Of a stretch of DNA of 64,000 nt, positions 8,183 through 17,264 are shown piece by piece. A program made the position numbers and the translations under genes. The DNA is from Chitinilyticum piscinae (lineage in GTDB: Bacteria > Pseudomonadota > Gammaproteobacteria > Burkholderiales > Chitinibacteraceae): contig NZ_JADFUA010000001.1 in assembly GCF_015223195.1 (NCBI RefSeq), positions 186,001 through 250,000 on the forward strand, given 5' to 3'. Position 1 is the first letter of the stretch; every line of letters begins with the position of its first letter. The notes below the pieces were generated by a model, which made no database searches, was not told where the DNA came from, and saw nothing but the letters and a program-made list of their open reading frames with translations.

Positions 8183-10498
8183 ATGCTCAAACGACCACTG
8201 CTTTTCCTAACCACCTGCCTGCTGGTGCTGCTGATTCTCGGCGCCGGTCTACTTTTCATCGCCGTCGCGGTTACTTACCCCAAGCTTCCGCCCCTGTATG
8301 CACTCACCGACTACCGCCCTAAGATTCCTCTTCGTATCTACACGTCGGACCATCAGCTAATCGGGGAATTTGGCGAAGAAAAAAGAGCCTTTACCCCGAT
8401 AGCAAGCGTTCCTGACTTGATGAAAAAAGCACTACTCGCTGCCGAAGACGAACGCTTCTATGAGCATGGTGGTGTTGACTATCTGGGGGTGCTACGGGCC
8501 ATGGCGGGCAATGTCGTGTCTGGTCAAGCTCGCTCCGGCGCAAGCACGATCACCATGCAGGTTGCCCGCAACTTCTATCTTTCCAATGAAAAAACCCTGA
8601 CCCGAAAATTCAATGAAGCCCTGCTTTCATTCAAGATAGAACACAACCTGAGCAAGGATCAGATTCTCGAGCTGTATATCAATCAAATATACCTTGGTCA
8701 GCGCGCCTATGGCTTTGCCTCGGCAGCGCAGATCTACTACGGCAAGGATCTGAGCCAGCTGTCGATCGCAGAATTCGCCATGCTGGCCGGTCTACCCAAA
8801 GCCCCTTCAAGCTACAACCCGGTTGTCAATCCTGCTCGCGCAAAACAGCGGCAAATGTATGTCCTTCGTCGCATGCACGAGCTCAAGTTCATTACAGACC
8901 AGGACTATGCCCTGGCCCAGAATGAGCAGCTAGTCATCAAGCGCAGTCCACAAGATTATTCTGTGCATGCAGAGTACATTGCTGAAATGGTTCGCCAAAT
9001 GATGGTGGAACGCTATAAGGATGCGGCATATACCCAGGGCTTTAATGTCATAACTACCATCTCCGCTGAACAGCAACAAGCGGCTTATCTCGCCCTGCGC
9101 AAGGGGCTTGCCGATTACGATGCACGACATGGTTATCGGGGTGCAGAGGCATTTCTGGATCCCGCACTACTGGAAACAGACCGCCAAGAGGCATTGGACG
9201 AAGCTCTCGCAGAAATCAAGGACGCAGATGATTACCGTGTAGCGGTTGTTCTCAGCAGTTCACCACAGGAAGTTAAGGCCTATCTGCGCGGTGGCGAGAT
9301 TATTTCCCTCAAAGGCGACGCCCTCAAGTTGGCGCGCCCCATGCTTAGCGACAAAGCCTCCCCCAACAGCAAGATCCGTCCTGCGGCCGTAATCCGGGTT
9401 CGGAATGAAAAAAATGGCTGGATAATCACACAATTGCCACAAGTCGAAGGTGCAATTGTCGCTCTAGACCCGCAAAACGGGGCAATTCGTGCCCTCTCCG
9501 GCGGCTTTGATTTTGCGCGCAGCAGCTTCAATCATGCTACGCAAGCATGGCGGCAACCCGGATCAAGCTTCAAGCCTTTCATCTATTCTGCTGCACTGGA
9601 AAAAGGCGTCACCCCGGCAACCATCATCAACGATGCCCCGCTGGTTATTGACCCAGATGCTGTGGGTGGCCAGCGGTGGGAGCCGAAAAACTACGATGGC
9701 AAATTCAGCGGGCCGATGTCCGTGCGCGATGCCCTGACCCGTTCGAAAAATCTGGTCTCGATACGCATTCTGCAAGCCATCACCCCGGAGTATGCCCAAG
9801 AGCACATTACCCGCTTCGGTTTCAGCCCCAAGCGACACCCCGCCTACCTGACCATGGCGCTGGGTGCAGGAAGTGTAACTCCTCTGGAAATGGCCGAGGG
9901 TTACGCTGTCTTTGCCAACACCGGCTACCGCGTACACTCCTATTTTGTCGATCGCATCACCGACAGCAAAGGCAAGGTGATTGCGCAAATGGAACCGGAG
10001 GTCGCTGGCAAGAATGCCAAGCGCACTCTGGATGCGCGCAACGCCTTTATCATGACCAGCATGATGGGCGACGTTGTCCGGTTTGGCACAGCAGCCAAAG
10101 CCAATGTACTTGGCCGTCACGATCTGGCCGGCAAGACCGGAACCACCAATGACAGCTTTGATGCATGGTTTGCCGGTTATCAACCGGGACTCGTCGCCAT
10201 CGTATGGGTCGGCTTCGACCAGCCGCGCAGCCTGGGCAGTGGGGAGACCGGCGGTGCCTCAGCCCTGCCAATCTGGATCAACTTCATGGGCAAAGCGCTG
10301 CAAAATGCGCCAGAGTATCAATATCCGGTCCCTGATGGGGTGATTGCCAGACAGGTTGCATCAACTCGCGGGGAGCGTACCGAGTACTTCCTGACCGAGT
10401 TCCCTGGTACAAACCCCGAGTTGGGACTGGATAGCGGCGGTAGTGGCGAGGAAATCTCCAACCCGCAGATGGAAGAAATCAAGGAGCAACTTTTCTGA
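8183..10498 (+). CDS. mrcA: penicillin-binding protein 1A (bifunctional transglycosylase/transpeptidase)
   Basis: Polymerises and crosslinks peptidoglycan in the periplasm. The 771-residue protein has an N-terminal membrane anchor (about 5-33). The GT51 glycosyltransferase domain carries the catalytic motif EDERFYEHGGVD near residue 88. An inserted OB-like region and a class A transpeptidase domain follow. The transpeptidase motifs are SSFK (nucleophile near Ser461), SKN and KTGTTND (near 651). Length and order match PonA/MrcA. Position divergent from pilMNOPQ is the classic beta/gammaproteobacterial arrangement. Confidence 0.97.
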   Translation: MLKRPLLFLTTCLLVLLILGAGLLFIAVAVTYPKLPPLYALTDYRPKIPLRIYTSDHQLIGEFGEEKRAFTPIASVPDLMKKALLAAEDERFYEHGGVDYLGVLRAMAGNVVSGQARSGASTITMQVARNFYLSNEKTLTRKFNEALLSFKIEHNLSKDQILELYINQIYLGQRAYGFASAAQIYYGKDLSQLSIAEFAMLAGLPKAPSSYNPVVNPARAKQRQMYVLRRMHELKFITDQDYALAQNEQLVIKRSPQDYSVHAEYIAEMVRQMMVERYKDAAYTQGFNVITTISAEQQQAAYLALRKGLADYDARHGYRGAEAFLDPALLETDRQEALDEALAEIKDADDYRVAVVLSSSPQEVKAYLRGGEIISLKGDALKLARPMLSDKASPNSKIRPAAVIRVRNEKNGWIITQLPQVEGAIVALDPQNGAIRALSGGFDFARSSFNHATQAWRQPGSSFKPFIYSAALEKGVTPATIINDAPLVIDPDAVGGQRWEPKNYDGKFSGPMSVRDALTRSKNLVSIRILQAITPEYAQEHITRFGFSPKRHPAYLTMALGAGSVTPLEMAEGYAVFANTGYRVHSYFVDRITDSKGKVIAQMEPEVAGKNAKRTLDARNAFIMTSMMGDVVRFGTAAKANVLGRHDLAGKTGTTNDSFDAWFAGYQPGLVAIVWVGFDQPRSLGSGETGGASALPIWINFMGKALQNAPEYQYPVPDGVIARQVASTRGERTEYFLTEFPGTNPELGLDSGGSGEEISNPQMEEIKEQLF

Positions 10499-10515
10499 GG
10501 TTAGGGTAAGCCACC

Positions 10516-11139
10516 ATGTCCCGTCATCCGAATGAACGCGCAGGACAGCTTCAACGACAGCAGATTGCCCAGCGTGCGGCACGACTGGTTGCGGAAGAGC
10601 ACATCCACGACCTTGCCACAGCCAAGCGCAAGGCCGCGCGACAATTGGGGTTTGGCGATAGCAGCCTGCTGCCCAGCAACGATGAAATCGTTGCTGCGCT
10701 GGACGAGTACCGGCAACTGCTGGATCCGGAACATGCGGCTCTGCTGCTCAAATTGCGGCAGAAAGCGGCTTACCTCCTGCATTTCTTTGCGCAGTACCGG
10801 CCCTATCTGTGCGGGTCGGTTCTGACAGGTCACGCGGGGGCGCACTCGAATATCAACCTCCAACTGTTTCAGGATGACCCCAAAAGTGTTGAATTATTCT
10901 TGCTGAACCAGCAGATCGATTACGACATCATCCCGGCCTCTGGGCCACGCCGCTTTGAGAATTACCCTTCATTGGCGTTCTGGTTCGATGGCACACCCGT
11001 GCGATTGCAGGTGCTCCCTTCGAGCGCCGAACGCAACCCGGCCTCGAAAGCGGATCGCGAACGCCTGAACCTGAATGGCCTGCGTGCCTTGCTACACGCT
11101 GAGGCGCAGCCAGCCAGCCTGTCGACTGCCGAGCCTTGA
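10516..11139 (+). CDS. nucleotidyltransferase-like protein with an altered active site
   Basis: 207-residue soluble protein. The N-terminal half is helical and basic (RQQIAQRAARLVAEEHIHD). The segment GSVLTGHAGAHSNINLQLF at about 99-117 resembles the GS...DxD signature of minimal nucleotidyltransferases. Both expected aspartates are asparagine here (N-I-N), so catalysis by the usual metal mechanism is doubtful. Database entries for similar proteins are often mislabelled as a Mur ligase; I see no ATP-grasp or Mur motifs. It lies 17 bp after PBP1A and 2 bp before the PilZ gene, so it is probably in one operon with both. Confidence 0.7.
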   Translation: MSRHPNERAGQLQRQQIAQRAARLVAEEHIHDLATAKRKAARQLGFGDSSLLPSNDEIVAALDEYRQLLDPEHAALLLKLRQKAAYLLHFFAQYRPYLCGSVLTGHAGAHSNINLQLFQDDPKSVELFLLNQQIDYDIIPASGPRRFENYPSLAFWFDGTPVRLQVLPSSAERNPASKADRERLNLNGLRALLHAEAQPASLSTAEP

Positions 11140-11141
11140 CC

Positions 11142-11885
11142 ATGAGTACTTCGACCCTGCGTCCGATCAATCCCAATAATCACGCCACGTTTGTAATTGA
11201 TGAACCGGCATTGATTCGCCATCACCTGCAGCAACTGATTGATCGGCATGAACTTGTAGGGCTATACACCGCGCTTGACAGTACCCAGTTCGCACTGAGC
11301 TCGATACTGGATTGCGACGAGCGATCAGTCTGGCTCGACATCCCGGCAGATAAGTTAGTTGGCAAACGTCTCGAGGAATCAGGCAGTGCCATCGTCGTCG
11401 CACATGCCGGAAATATCCATAGCCAGTTCTCCGCAGAAGGGATCCAAACTGCGACTCAGGGCGGCAAACCGGCATTGCGCTGCGCACTGCCCACATCCCT
11501 GATGTATGTGCAACGTCGTGATGCCTACCGCCAGCGCATCCCCCTGCGCGAACCATTGACTTGCCTAGTGCCGCTCGCAGGGCATGAAGATGTCGCACTC
11601 GCGGTTGCCGACATCAGCGTCAATGGGATCGGCTTACTGGGCTTTGCACCCGAACTCACACTGCGCAAAGGCCTCACCCTGCAAGGCTGCAAAATCAATC
11701 TCCCTGGTTGCGGACTGCTTGTCGCGGACCTCGCCATCCAGAGCGTGGCCGAATACCAGCTCCGCCAACAGATTCCGACATTGCGAACCGGTTGCAGCTT
11801 TCTGTCGTTGGCTGCAGGAGCACAAAACATGGTCATGCGTTACATTACGCGCATCGAGCGTGAGCGTTTACAACAATCACGATGA
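11142..11885 (+). CDS. YcgR-like PilZ-domain protein (c-di-GMP effector)
   Basis: 247 residues in two domains. The N-terminal YcgR-type beta domain has VWLDIPADKL at its core. The C-terminal PilZ domain carries both c-di-GMP-binding motifs: RRDAYR, the RxxxR loop, at about 125-130 and DISVNG near 158. Such proteins slow or redirect flagella when c-di-GMP is high, and some act on type IV pili. The pil operon and PBP1A are nearby, but no flagellar genes are in the window. Start is the ATG at 11142 just after the previous stop. The stop overlaps the next ATG. Confidence 0.85.
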   Translation: MSTSTLRPINPNNHATFVIDEPALIRHHLQQLIDRHELVGLYTALDSTQFALSSILDCDERSVWLDIPADKLVGKRLEESGSAIVVAHAGNIHSQFSAEGIQTATQGGKPALRCALPTSLMYVQRRDAYRQRIPLREPLTCLVPLAGHEDVALAVADISVNGIGLLGFAPELTLRKGLTLQGCKINLPGCGLLVADLAIQSVAEYQLRQQIPTLRTGCSFLSLAAGAQNMVMRYITRIERERLQQSR

Positions 11886-13345
11886 AGCCACTGCTCGATA
11901 CACGTGCCATCCGCAGTATCGAAATGGCGGCACTGGCGGATGGGGTGCCCCTCATGCAGCGCGCAGGCACGCAAGCAGCGAACTGGATCAGCGAGCATTA
12001 CCCGCACGCACGGAAGATTCTCGTTCTGGCCGGGCCCGGCAATAATGGTGGCGATGCACTCATACTGGCCAATGTACTAGCCCAGAGGCAAATAGATACA
12101 ATGCTCCTGGTGGTATACCCAGATAGCAATTACCAGAGCGAAGCCTTGCAGGCATGGCAGGCTTATACCGGGACTCGCATTACAGAATCCAATTTCCCAG
12201 AATCTGCAGATCTTGTCGTGGATGGTGTGTTCGGGCTCGGCTTGCGCCGTCCGCTCGATCCTCATGCACAATCCTGTCTCCGACTGGCCGCTGCGCTGGG
12301 TTGCCCCGTGATTGCGCTGGATCTCCCCAGTGGAGTCAATCCCGATACCGGTGCGGTAGATCCCGCTACGATCGCAGCCACACACACGCTGACCTTTCTG
12401 GCCGAGAAACCTGGGCTACATACCGGCAAGGCTAAAGATTACTGCGGCACAATTACGCTTTTTGATCTCGGCATCACCGTTTCGGATGAGGCCAACGCAG
12501 GACATTTACTAAGCCCTCATTCAATCACCCCCTTTCTGGAGCGTTTGCAGCGCAAACATGACACCCATAAAGGCAGCTTTGGCTGCGTGGAAGTCATCGG
12601 CGGTGACAAGGGCATGGTCGGAGCGCCCCTGCTCGCCGCACGAGCAGCTCTTTACGCTGGAGCAGGAAAAATCCGGGCACACTTTCTCGCCCCCCACGCA
12701 CCGACCGTCGACCTATTGCATCCAGAACTGATGCTGAGCAACGGTTTGGACTGGCATTACCGCCCTGAAGTAACGGTTCAAACCCTTGGCCCGGGGCTAG
12801 GTCAATCGGAAGCGGCACGACGGCTAGTAGCCGATGTACTGCGGCAGTCGCCTACCCCCCTTCTGCTGGATGCTGATGCACTGAATTTGATTGCAGAGTC
12901 CCCAGATCTGCAGACATTTTTGCTGCAGCGCCCCAATGGAACAACCATTCTCACCCCGCATCCCCGCGAAGCTGCACGATTACTCAATTGCACCGTAACA
13001 GAAGTGCAAATGGATCGCATCAGTACCGCCCGAACCTTGAGCAGCCATTTCCAGAGCATCTGCATTCTGAAAGGCGCGGGTACTGTCATCGCAGCACCCG
13101 ATGGACGCTACTGGCTCAATCAGAGCGGCAATGCGGCTCTCAGTTGTGCCGGACAAGGGGATCTGCTTGCGGGCCTGATTGGTGGATTGCTCGCGCAGCA
13201 TCTTAGCCCGCTGGAAAGCGCACTCTCCGGAGTTATGGTGCATGGATTAGCGGGCGACCTTTGGCTGCAAGCAAAAAATCGGGGGCTAGGGCTAATCAGT
13301 CAAGAAATTTTACCTATCTTTCGCAAGATTCTTAATAATCGATAG
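11882..13345 (+). CDS. nnr: bifunctional NAD(P)H-hydrate epimerase / ADP-dependent NAD(P)H-hydrate dehydratase
   Basis: Repairs NAD(P)H damaged by hydration. The N-terminal YjeF_N domain (about 1-215) epimerises R/S NADHX, with the motif GPGNNGGDAL at about 51-60. The C-terminal ribokinase-like domain (about 230-487) dehydrates S-NADHX using ADP, with TPHPREAARL and the anion-hole loop GQGDLLAG (usually GTGD) near 424. Length of 487 matches the fused bacterial enzyme. ATG overlaps the PilZ gene stop (ATGA). The gene is followed by 156 bp with a small GCTCGC/GCGAGC hairpin (13375-13388) before the convergent next gene. Confidence 0.95.
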   Translation: MKPLLDTRAIRSIEMAALADGVPLMQRAGTQAANWISEHYPHARKILVLAGPGNNGGDALILANVLAQRQIDTMLLVVYPDSNYQSEALQAWQAYTGTRITESNFPESADLVVDGVFGLGLRRPLDPHAQSCLRLAAALGCPVIALDLPSGVNPDTGAVDPATIAATHTLTFLAEKPGLHTGKAKDYCGTITLFDLGITVSDEANAGHLLSPHSITPFLERLQRKHDTHKGSFGCVEVIGGDKGMVGAPLLAARAALYAGAGKIRAHFLAPHAPTVDLLHPELMLSNGLDWHYRPEVTVQTLGPGLGQSEAARRLVADVLRQSPTPLLLDADALNLIAESPDLQTFLLQRPNGTTILTPHPREAARLLNCTVTEVQMDRISTARTLSSHFQSICILKGAGTVIAAPDGRYWLNQSGNAALSCAGQGDLLAGLIGGLLAQHLSPLESALSGVMVHGLAGDLWLQAKNRGLGLISQEILPIFRKILNNR

Positions 13346-13501
13346 CATTTCATACGCCGATAGACATAGCGGCTGCTCGCTGGCGAGCCCCACTGATGCA
13401 CCATCCCTCTAGAATTCCAAGCGTTAATTCAAGCCATAGTTCTGGTCAGGCATCCTACGACCAACCAGCACCTCTTGGCCCCAGTGGCTCTGCAGTGAGT
13501 G

Positions 13502-14983
13502 CTAGTTTTTCTTCTTGCGCTTGCGCCGGGCCTGCGGCCGGGCGGGAGGGGGCTCATGAGCCGGGACAGCGACCGATGCCGTCGGCGAACCTCCGGCGGG
13601 ATGCGCCGGCGCGCGGCGCGGTTTGCGAGAGGGTTTCGTGCGTGAGCGCCGATAGCCGACCAGCAGCATGGGCACGATGACCATCGCCAGCAACCCGGCC
13701 TGCAGCATGAAGTTGCTGCCCAGGCTGCGCCAGGACAGCCACGACAGCAGGCCACCGTGTTTCAGCAAGGGCGAATCCGGCGGAATATCCAGACCGAGGA
13801 TCAGCGACTCCAGCGGCTGGGGGTGTCGCGGATCGGTTTCAAGGACATCGTCGGCACGCTGGCCGGGCGGGAACTGCGGGCGGGCGACCAGCCCATCCAG
13901 CGCGCGACGATTCTCGCGGAACCAGCTTTCGTCACGATTACCCTGTTGCAGCACCTGCAGCTGGATCGTGCTCTGCCGGCCTGGCAGCAGTACCTGGTAG
14001 CTCATTACCGCAGGACCACTGCCTTCGGCGGACTGCATCTCATAGGCACTCTCCAGGCGCTGCGGCAAACTGCTCCGCTGCGGCTCGACCCGCCAACGCG
14101 CGACGCTGCCTTGCGGCAGCCGGCGCTGGACTTCATCCAGCATGGCCGACGGATTCAGCCAGCGATCAATGTCCACATGGCCAGGCAGCACCATCACCGC
14201 AACCGGCGCCGGAATATCCGGCAGCGTCAGATAGCCGGCGACCGGCTGGTGCAGCGGCCCCAGGGTCGGGTACAGCAAGGGCCGGGGGTCATCGGATGCC
14301 TGCACCAGCGCGTTCAGCCGCGCCAGTTCTTGCGGTGACAGCCATGCCTCTCCGGCCTGCAGCGAGAAGGTCAGCCCCCTTCCCAGCTCCAGCTGCTTTG
14401 GCCCGGACAATTGCGCGTTCTTCAGCAAGGAGGCACGGCGCAGCTTGCCCAGCTCGGCATGAAACTGCTGGGCGCAGTCTTTCACCCCGGCCCGCACGCA
14501 TTCGTCCAGCATGACCAGTCTGGCGTGGAACTGCAGCGCATCGACATGCTGTCCCGCCGTCGTCGGGGCGTCCATCACGACCTCGTCATAGGGCACACCC
14601 TGTTGCCGCATCCAGCCCAGAGTGCGCATCATGCACTGTGCCGTGCGCCCCTGGGCGGCGCAGTCCAGATAGCGCAGCACAAACAGCTCGTCACGTGCCT
14701 TGTAGCGCAGCGAGCCCTGCTCGCGGCGCGCGCTTTCCAGCAGCGCACTCTGCCTGTCCAGATTGCGCATCTCCCGCTCCGCCTGTTCCAGCAGCGGCAT
14801 GAGCTTCTGCGTGCAGCTCATCATGTCCCCGCCTTCACGCAGGCAGCGCTGATGGGCCACGGCAAATTGTACCGAGGCACTGTTTGGCGCGTACTCGTCC
14901 GGGGACGGCGTGGTCTCGGCAAAAGCGGGCAGAAGTGCTGCAGCAAACAGCAAGGGAGCAAGGCGGCGGAGTGCGGGTTTCAT
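13502..14983 (-). CDS. uncharacterised secreted protein with a C-terminal membrane anchor
   Basis: 493 residues from the ATG at 14983, chosen because it starts a clear signal peptide (MKPALRRLAPLLFAAALLPA, AFA-E cleavage). The protein has several cysteines spaced across the first 200 residues (HQRCLREGG, MMSCTQK, LDCAAQGRTAQC), suggesting periplasmic disulfides. One transmembrane segment lies near the C terminus (LLAMVIVPMLLVGY) with a very basic tail (RRKRKKKN), so the body probably faces the periplasm. I recognise no family. It is the first gene of the unknown cassette and points towards nnr. Confidence 0.7.
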   Translation of the reverse strand: MKPALRRLAPLLFAAALLPAFAETTPSPDEYAPNSASVQFAVAHQRCLREGGDMMSCTQKLMPLLEQAEREMRNLDRQSALLESARREQGSLRYKARDELFVLRYLDCAAQGRTAQCMMRTLGWMRQQGVPYDEVVMDAPTTAGQHVDALQFHARLVMLDECVRAGVKDCAQQFHAELGKLRRASLLKNAQLSGPKQLELGRGLTFSLQAGEAWLSPQELARLNALVQASDDPRPLLYPTLGPLHQPVAGYLTLPDIPAPVAVMVLPGHVDIDRWLNPSAMLDEVQRRLPQGSVARWRVEPQRSSLPQRLESAYEMQSAEGSGPAVMSYQVLLPGRQSTIQLQVLQQGNRDESWFRENRRALDGLVARPQFPPGQRADDVLETDPRHPQPLESLILGLDIPPDSPLLKHGGLLSWLSWRSLGSNFMLQAGLLAMVIVPMLLVGYRRSRTKPSRKPRRAPAHPAGGSPTASVAVPAHEPPPARPQARRKRKKKN

Positions 14984-15094
14984 GCGCGGAGTATATTCGC
15001 CGCCGAACATCTTGCGCAGCACTGACCATCACTTGACCTGTTGGCAAAGTTCAGTCCGGCAAGCCAAACCGGAAGCACTCGCACATAGATTGCA

Positions 15095-15143
15095 AGGTAT
15101 ATGGCCACAAGCCTTTATTTGAAGCACAAGCAGGAACATACCC
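15095..15143. repeat. 49-bp element, copy 1
   Basis: AGGTAT (15095) and ATACCC (ending 15143) bound an AT-rich interior in the 257-bp region between two divergent unknown genes. CAG occurs just inside the right end (CAGGAACATACCC). Same length as the other copies listed. Confidence 0.75.
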
Positions 15144-15240
15144 AGCAACAAACCAGGATAATGACAACACGCACCGCAAGCATATTTGCAAAAACAGTAA
15201 TGCAGGGTTCAGCATAAGCAGCATTTTTAGCGAGGCCGCC

Positions 15241-16074
15241 ATGTCCGACCCTCTGAATACTGCTGCCATTGAAACCGTCACCGGCCTGCTGCTGCAGCTG
15301 TTGCCCGGCTTCTGGTCACTGCTGTGGGCGGGGCTGCTGGGTGCATTCGGCGGACTACTGCTGGCATTGCTGATTTGCGTGCTGCTGTTCCGGAAAAACG
15401 CGCTGCAACGCCAGCCACTGTTCTGGAATCTGCTGGCCAAGCTGGCCTACCCGCTGCTGCTGGCCCAGGGGGTAATCAGTGGCCTGCTGCTGGGCGTTCT
15501 GCTGCAGCTGCAGGTGAACTGCAACCGCTTTGTCGACGACACGCTGGGCCCCGTCACGGCAGAACACACCCATGCGCTGGTCAGCTACACTGCCCGCCAG
15601 CTGCAGCAGCATGGCAGCGATATCGATCAACTCACCCGGGGCATGCTGCAAGGCTGGACGCTGCCGCAAGGCAGCAACTGGTGGGATACACAGCGCGCCG
15701 CCTGGCTCAACGGCTTTCTCGAAGGCAGCGGCCGCCAGCTGCTGCACGGCGTACTGAGCGAATGGCTGGCCATGCCGCTGGCCGAGCTGCCACTGGATGC
15801 GCAAAGCCGCAATGAGCTGGCTGCCGCCGGCAGCAACTCGGTCGTGCAGATCCTGCAATCCGGCGGCGATACCCGTTCACTGCAGGCGCTGGAAAGCCAG
15901 TTGCCGCGAACCATCACGCGCAGCGCACATGGCCTGATTGATCAGTGGTTCGCCGGCCATTACACGCTGCTGGCCAGCAGCAATCTGATTCTGCTGGCGC
16001 TGCTGCTGGGCGAAATGCTGCTCTACTTCCACCTTTACCTGCCACACCGCCGGCAGGCAGTGCCTCAGCCCTGA
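15241..16074 (+). CDS. uncharacterised inner-membrane protein
   Basis: 277 residues. Two long hydrophobic segments lie near the N terminus (about 22-50 and 66-90), with a hydrophilic Gln-rich domain of about 150 residues between the second and a third segment near the C terminus (about 242-266). The middle domain (RFVDDTLGPVTAEHTHALVS onward) is probably periplasmic if the N terminus is cytoplasmic. ATG has GAGGCCGCC upstream. It is divergent from the secreted-protein gene and overlaps the end of the convergent 399-residue gene by 10 bp. No family recognised; part of the unknown cassette by position. Confidence 0.7.
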   Translation: MSDPLNTAAIETVTGLLLQLLPGFWSLLWAGLLGAFGGLLLALLICVLLFRKNALQRQPLFWNLLAKLAYPLLLAQGVISGLLLGVLLQLQVNCNRFVDDTLGPVTAEHTHALVSYTARQLQQHGSDIDQLTRGMLQGWTLPQGSNWWDTQRAAWLNGFLEGSGRQLLHGVLSEWLAMPLAELPLDAQSRNELAAAGSNSVVQILQSGGDTRSLQALESQLPRTITRSAHGLIDQWFAGHYTLLASSNLILLALLLGEMLLYFHLYLPHRRQAVPQP

Positions 16075-17264
16075 ACCGGCCAGCGCAGGCGGAGCAAGGC
16101 CCTGCCCGACAGCCCGGGCGGCAATTCGCGGGCCCGCCCCCCCCAGATGCACCAGCGGCCCTGCGGCGCTTCCTGCCCGCCGATTCCGGCATGATCGTGA
16201 TGCCCGATCATATGCCCGCGCTGGAACCACAGGCGCTCGCCGGCAGCAGCAAGCCGGTACTCGTAGCCACCGTCGGCGGGCAGCGTAACCGGCTGCGCCG
16301 CACCGCCGCGGCGGAAATAGCTGGCCAGCCACAGCGTATAGGGGCGCGCACGGCCATTGCCGACCGGCAGCGCCTGCATGACGACGGCAACAGCAGGGTC
16401 GGCAAGCAATTGCGGGCGCAATCCCGGACGCGGCGAGCCGAGCCATACCCAGTTTTCCGTGACCTCCTGCGGAATCTGCCCATGCAGATTCACGCCGTAA
16501 TCCACGGCCAGCAGGCAGACACAACCGCTCGTGCTGGGCTGGTTGCCCAATGGCAGCGCCAGAAAGCTGCCGGAGGTCTCGGTACTGGCAAACGGTGGCC
16601 CAAACCAGCCCAGCCCGTTGGGCTCGCAGCGCCACCAGCCCGGGCCATTGAGGCTGAAGGTGTCGATGGCCTCGGTAAGCGGCTGGTAGCAGAACGGGCA
16701 ACTTGCAAGCCGGTAGCGCGGCAGGCGGGCGCGGTAGGCATCCGGTTCAATGGCAAAGGCCAGCTGGCTCAGCCCGGCCGGAACGCCATCGCGCCCCAGC
16801 TGGCAAGTGCCACGTTGCGCACGCGTCGCATGGCTTTGCCGCAGAAAGGCCGTATAGCTGGCGGCATCAAAAGGCTGCTCAGGTTGCGCGATATCCGCAT
16901 CACCCAGCCCCGGCCCAGGCGCTATCACCGGCCTGCAAGCCGCAAACTTGGCCGTGATTGACTGCCAGATGGCCTGATCTGCCGCACTCGCCCCGGTTTG
17001 CGCATAGGGATCGCCGGGCAGCGGCAGATCACTGCGCCCTCCTTCAGCGCTAAAGCGCAGATGGCGCATGGCACCATGCCGGTGTTCGGCCAGCACATCA
17101 ATGGCCGCCACATCGCGCTGGCGCAGCCAGTACACCGTCCAGTTGCGATCATGCACCATGCCGGCGGCCTGCTCGGCATCGGCCGGCAGAGCCAGCCCCA
17201 GCCCGGCTACCTCGGCCTGAAACTGCTGCCAGGCCAGCGGCAGGTCATGGCCAAAACGTCTCAT
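16065..17264 (-). CDS. uncharacterised cassette protein, CxxC type (paralogue of the gene at 19833)
   Basis: 399 residues, apparently cytoplasmic. The centre holds SCPFCYQPLTEAIDTFSL (CxxC near 188) followed by GPGWWR, and later YGVNLHG, PYTLWLASYF and HDHAG blocks. The 402-residue protein at 19833-21041 has the same blocks in the same order (CPLC, GMGWWR, YGVNLQG, PYYTVWLASYF, HDHGPVLAGW), so the two are diverged paralogues. The single CxxC may bind metal as a half-ribbon or across a dimer. Last gene of the six-gene run, with a 4-bp overlap to the YbjN-like gene. Function unknown. Confidence 0.75.
   Translation of the reverse strand: MRRFGHDLPLAWQQFQAEVAGLGLALPADAEQAAGMVHDRNWTVYWLRQRDVAAIDVLAEHRHGAMRHLRFSAEGGRSDLPLPGDPYAQTGASAADQAIWQSITAKFAACRPVIAPGPGLGDADIAQPEQPFDAASYTAFLRQSHATRAQRGTCQLGRDGVPAGLSQLAFAIEPDAYRARLPRYRLASCPFCYQPLTEAIDTFSLNGPGWWRCEPNGLGWFGPPFASTETSGSFLALPLGNQPSTSGCVCLLAVDYGVNLHGQIPQEVTENWVWLGSPRPGLRPQLLADPAVAVVMQALPVGNGRARPYTLWLASYFRRGGAAQPVTLPADGGYEYRLAAAGERLWFQRGHMIGHHDHAGIGGQEAPQGRWCIWGGRARELPPGLSGRALLRLRWPVQG

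Noticed and set aside
12072-12120. ATGTAC...ATACCC at 49-bp spacing inside the NAD(P)H-hydrate repair gene
   Set aside because: Only four of six left-end bases match and it is in coding sequence. Too weak to add to the family.
13346-13501. Possible structured RNA after the NAD(P)H-hydrate repair gene
   Set aside because: Only a 6-bp GCTCGC/GCGAGC stem is present, with no T run or further structure.
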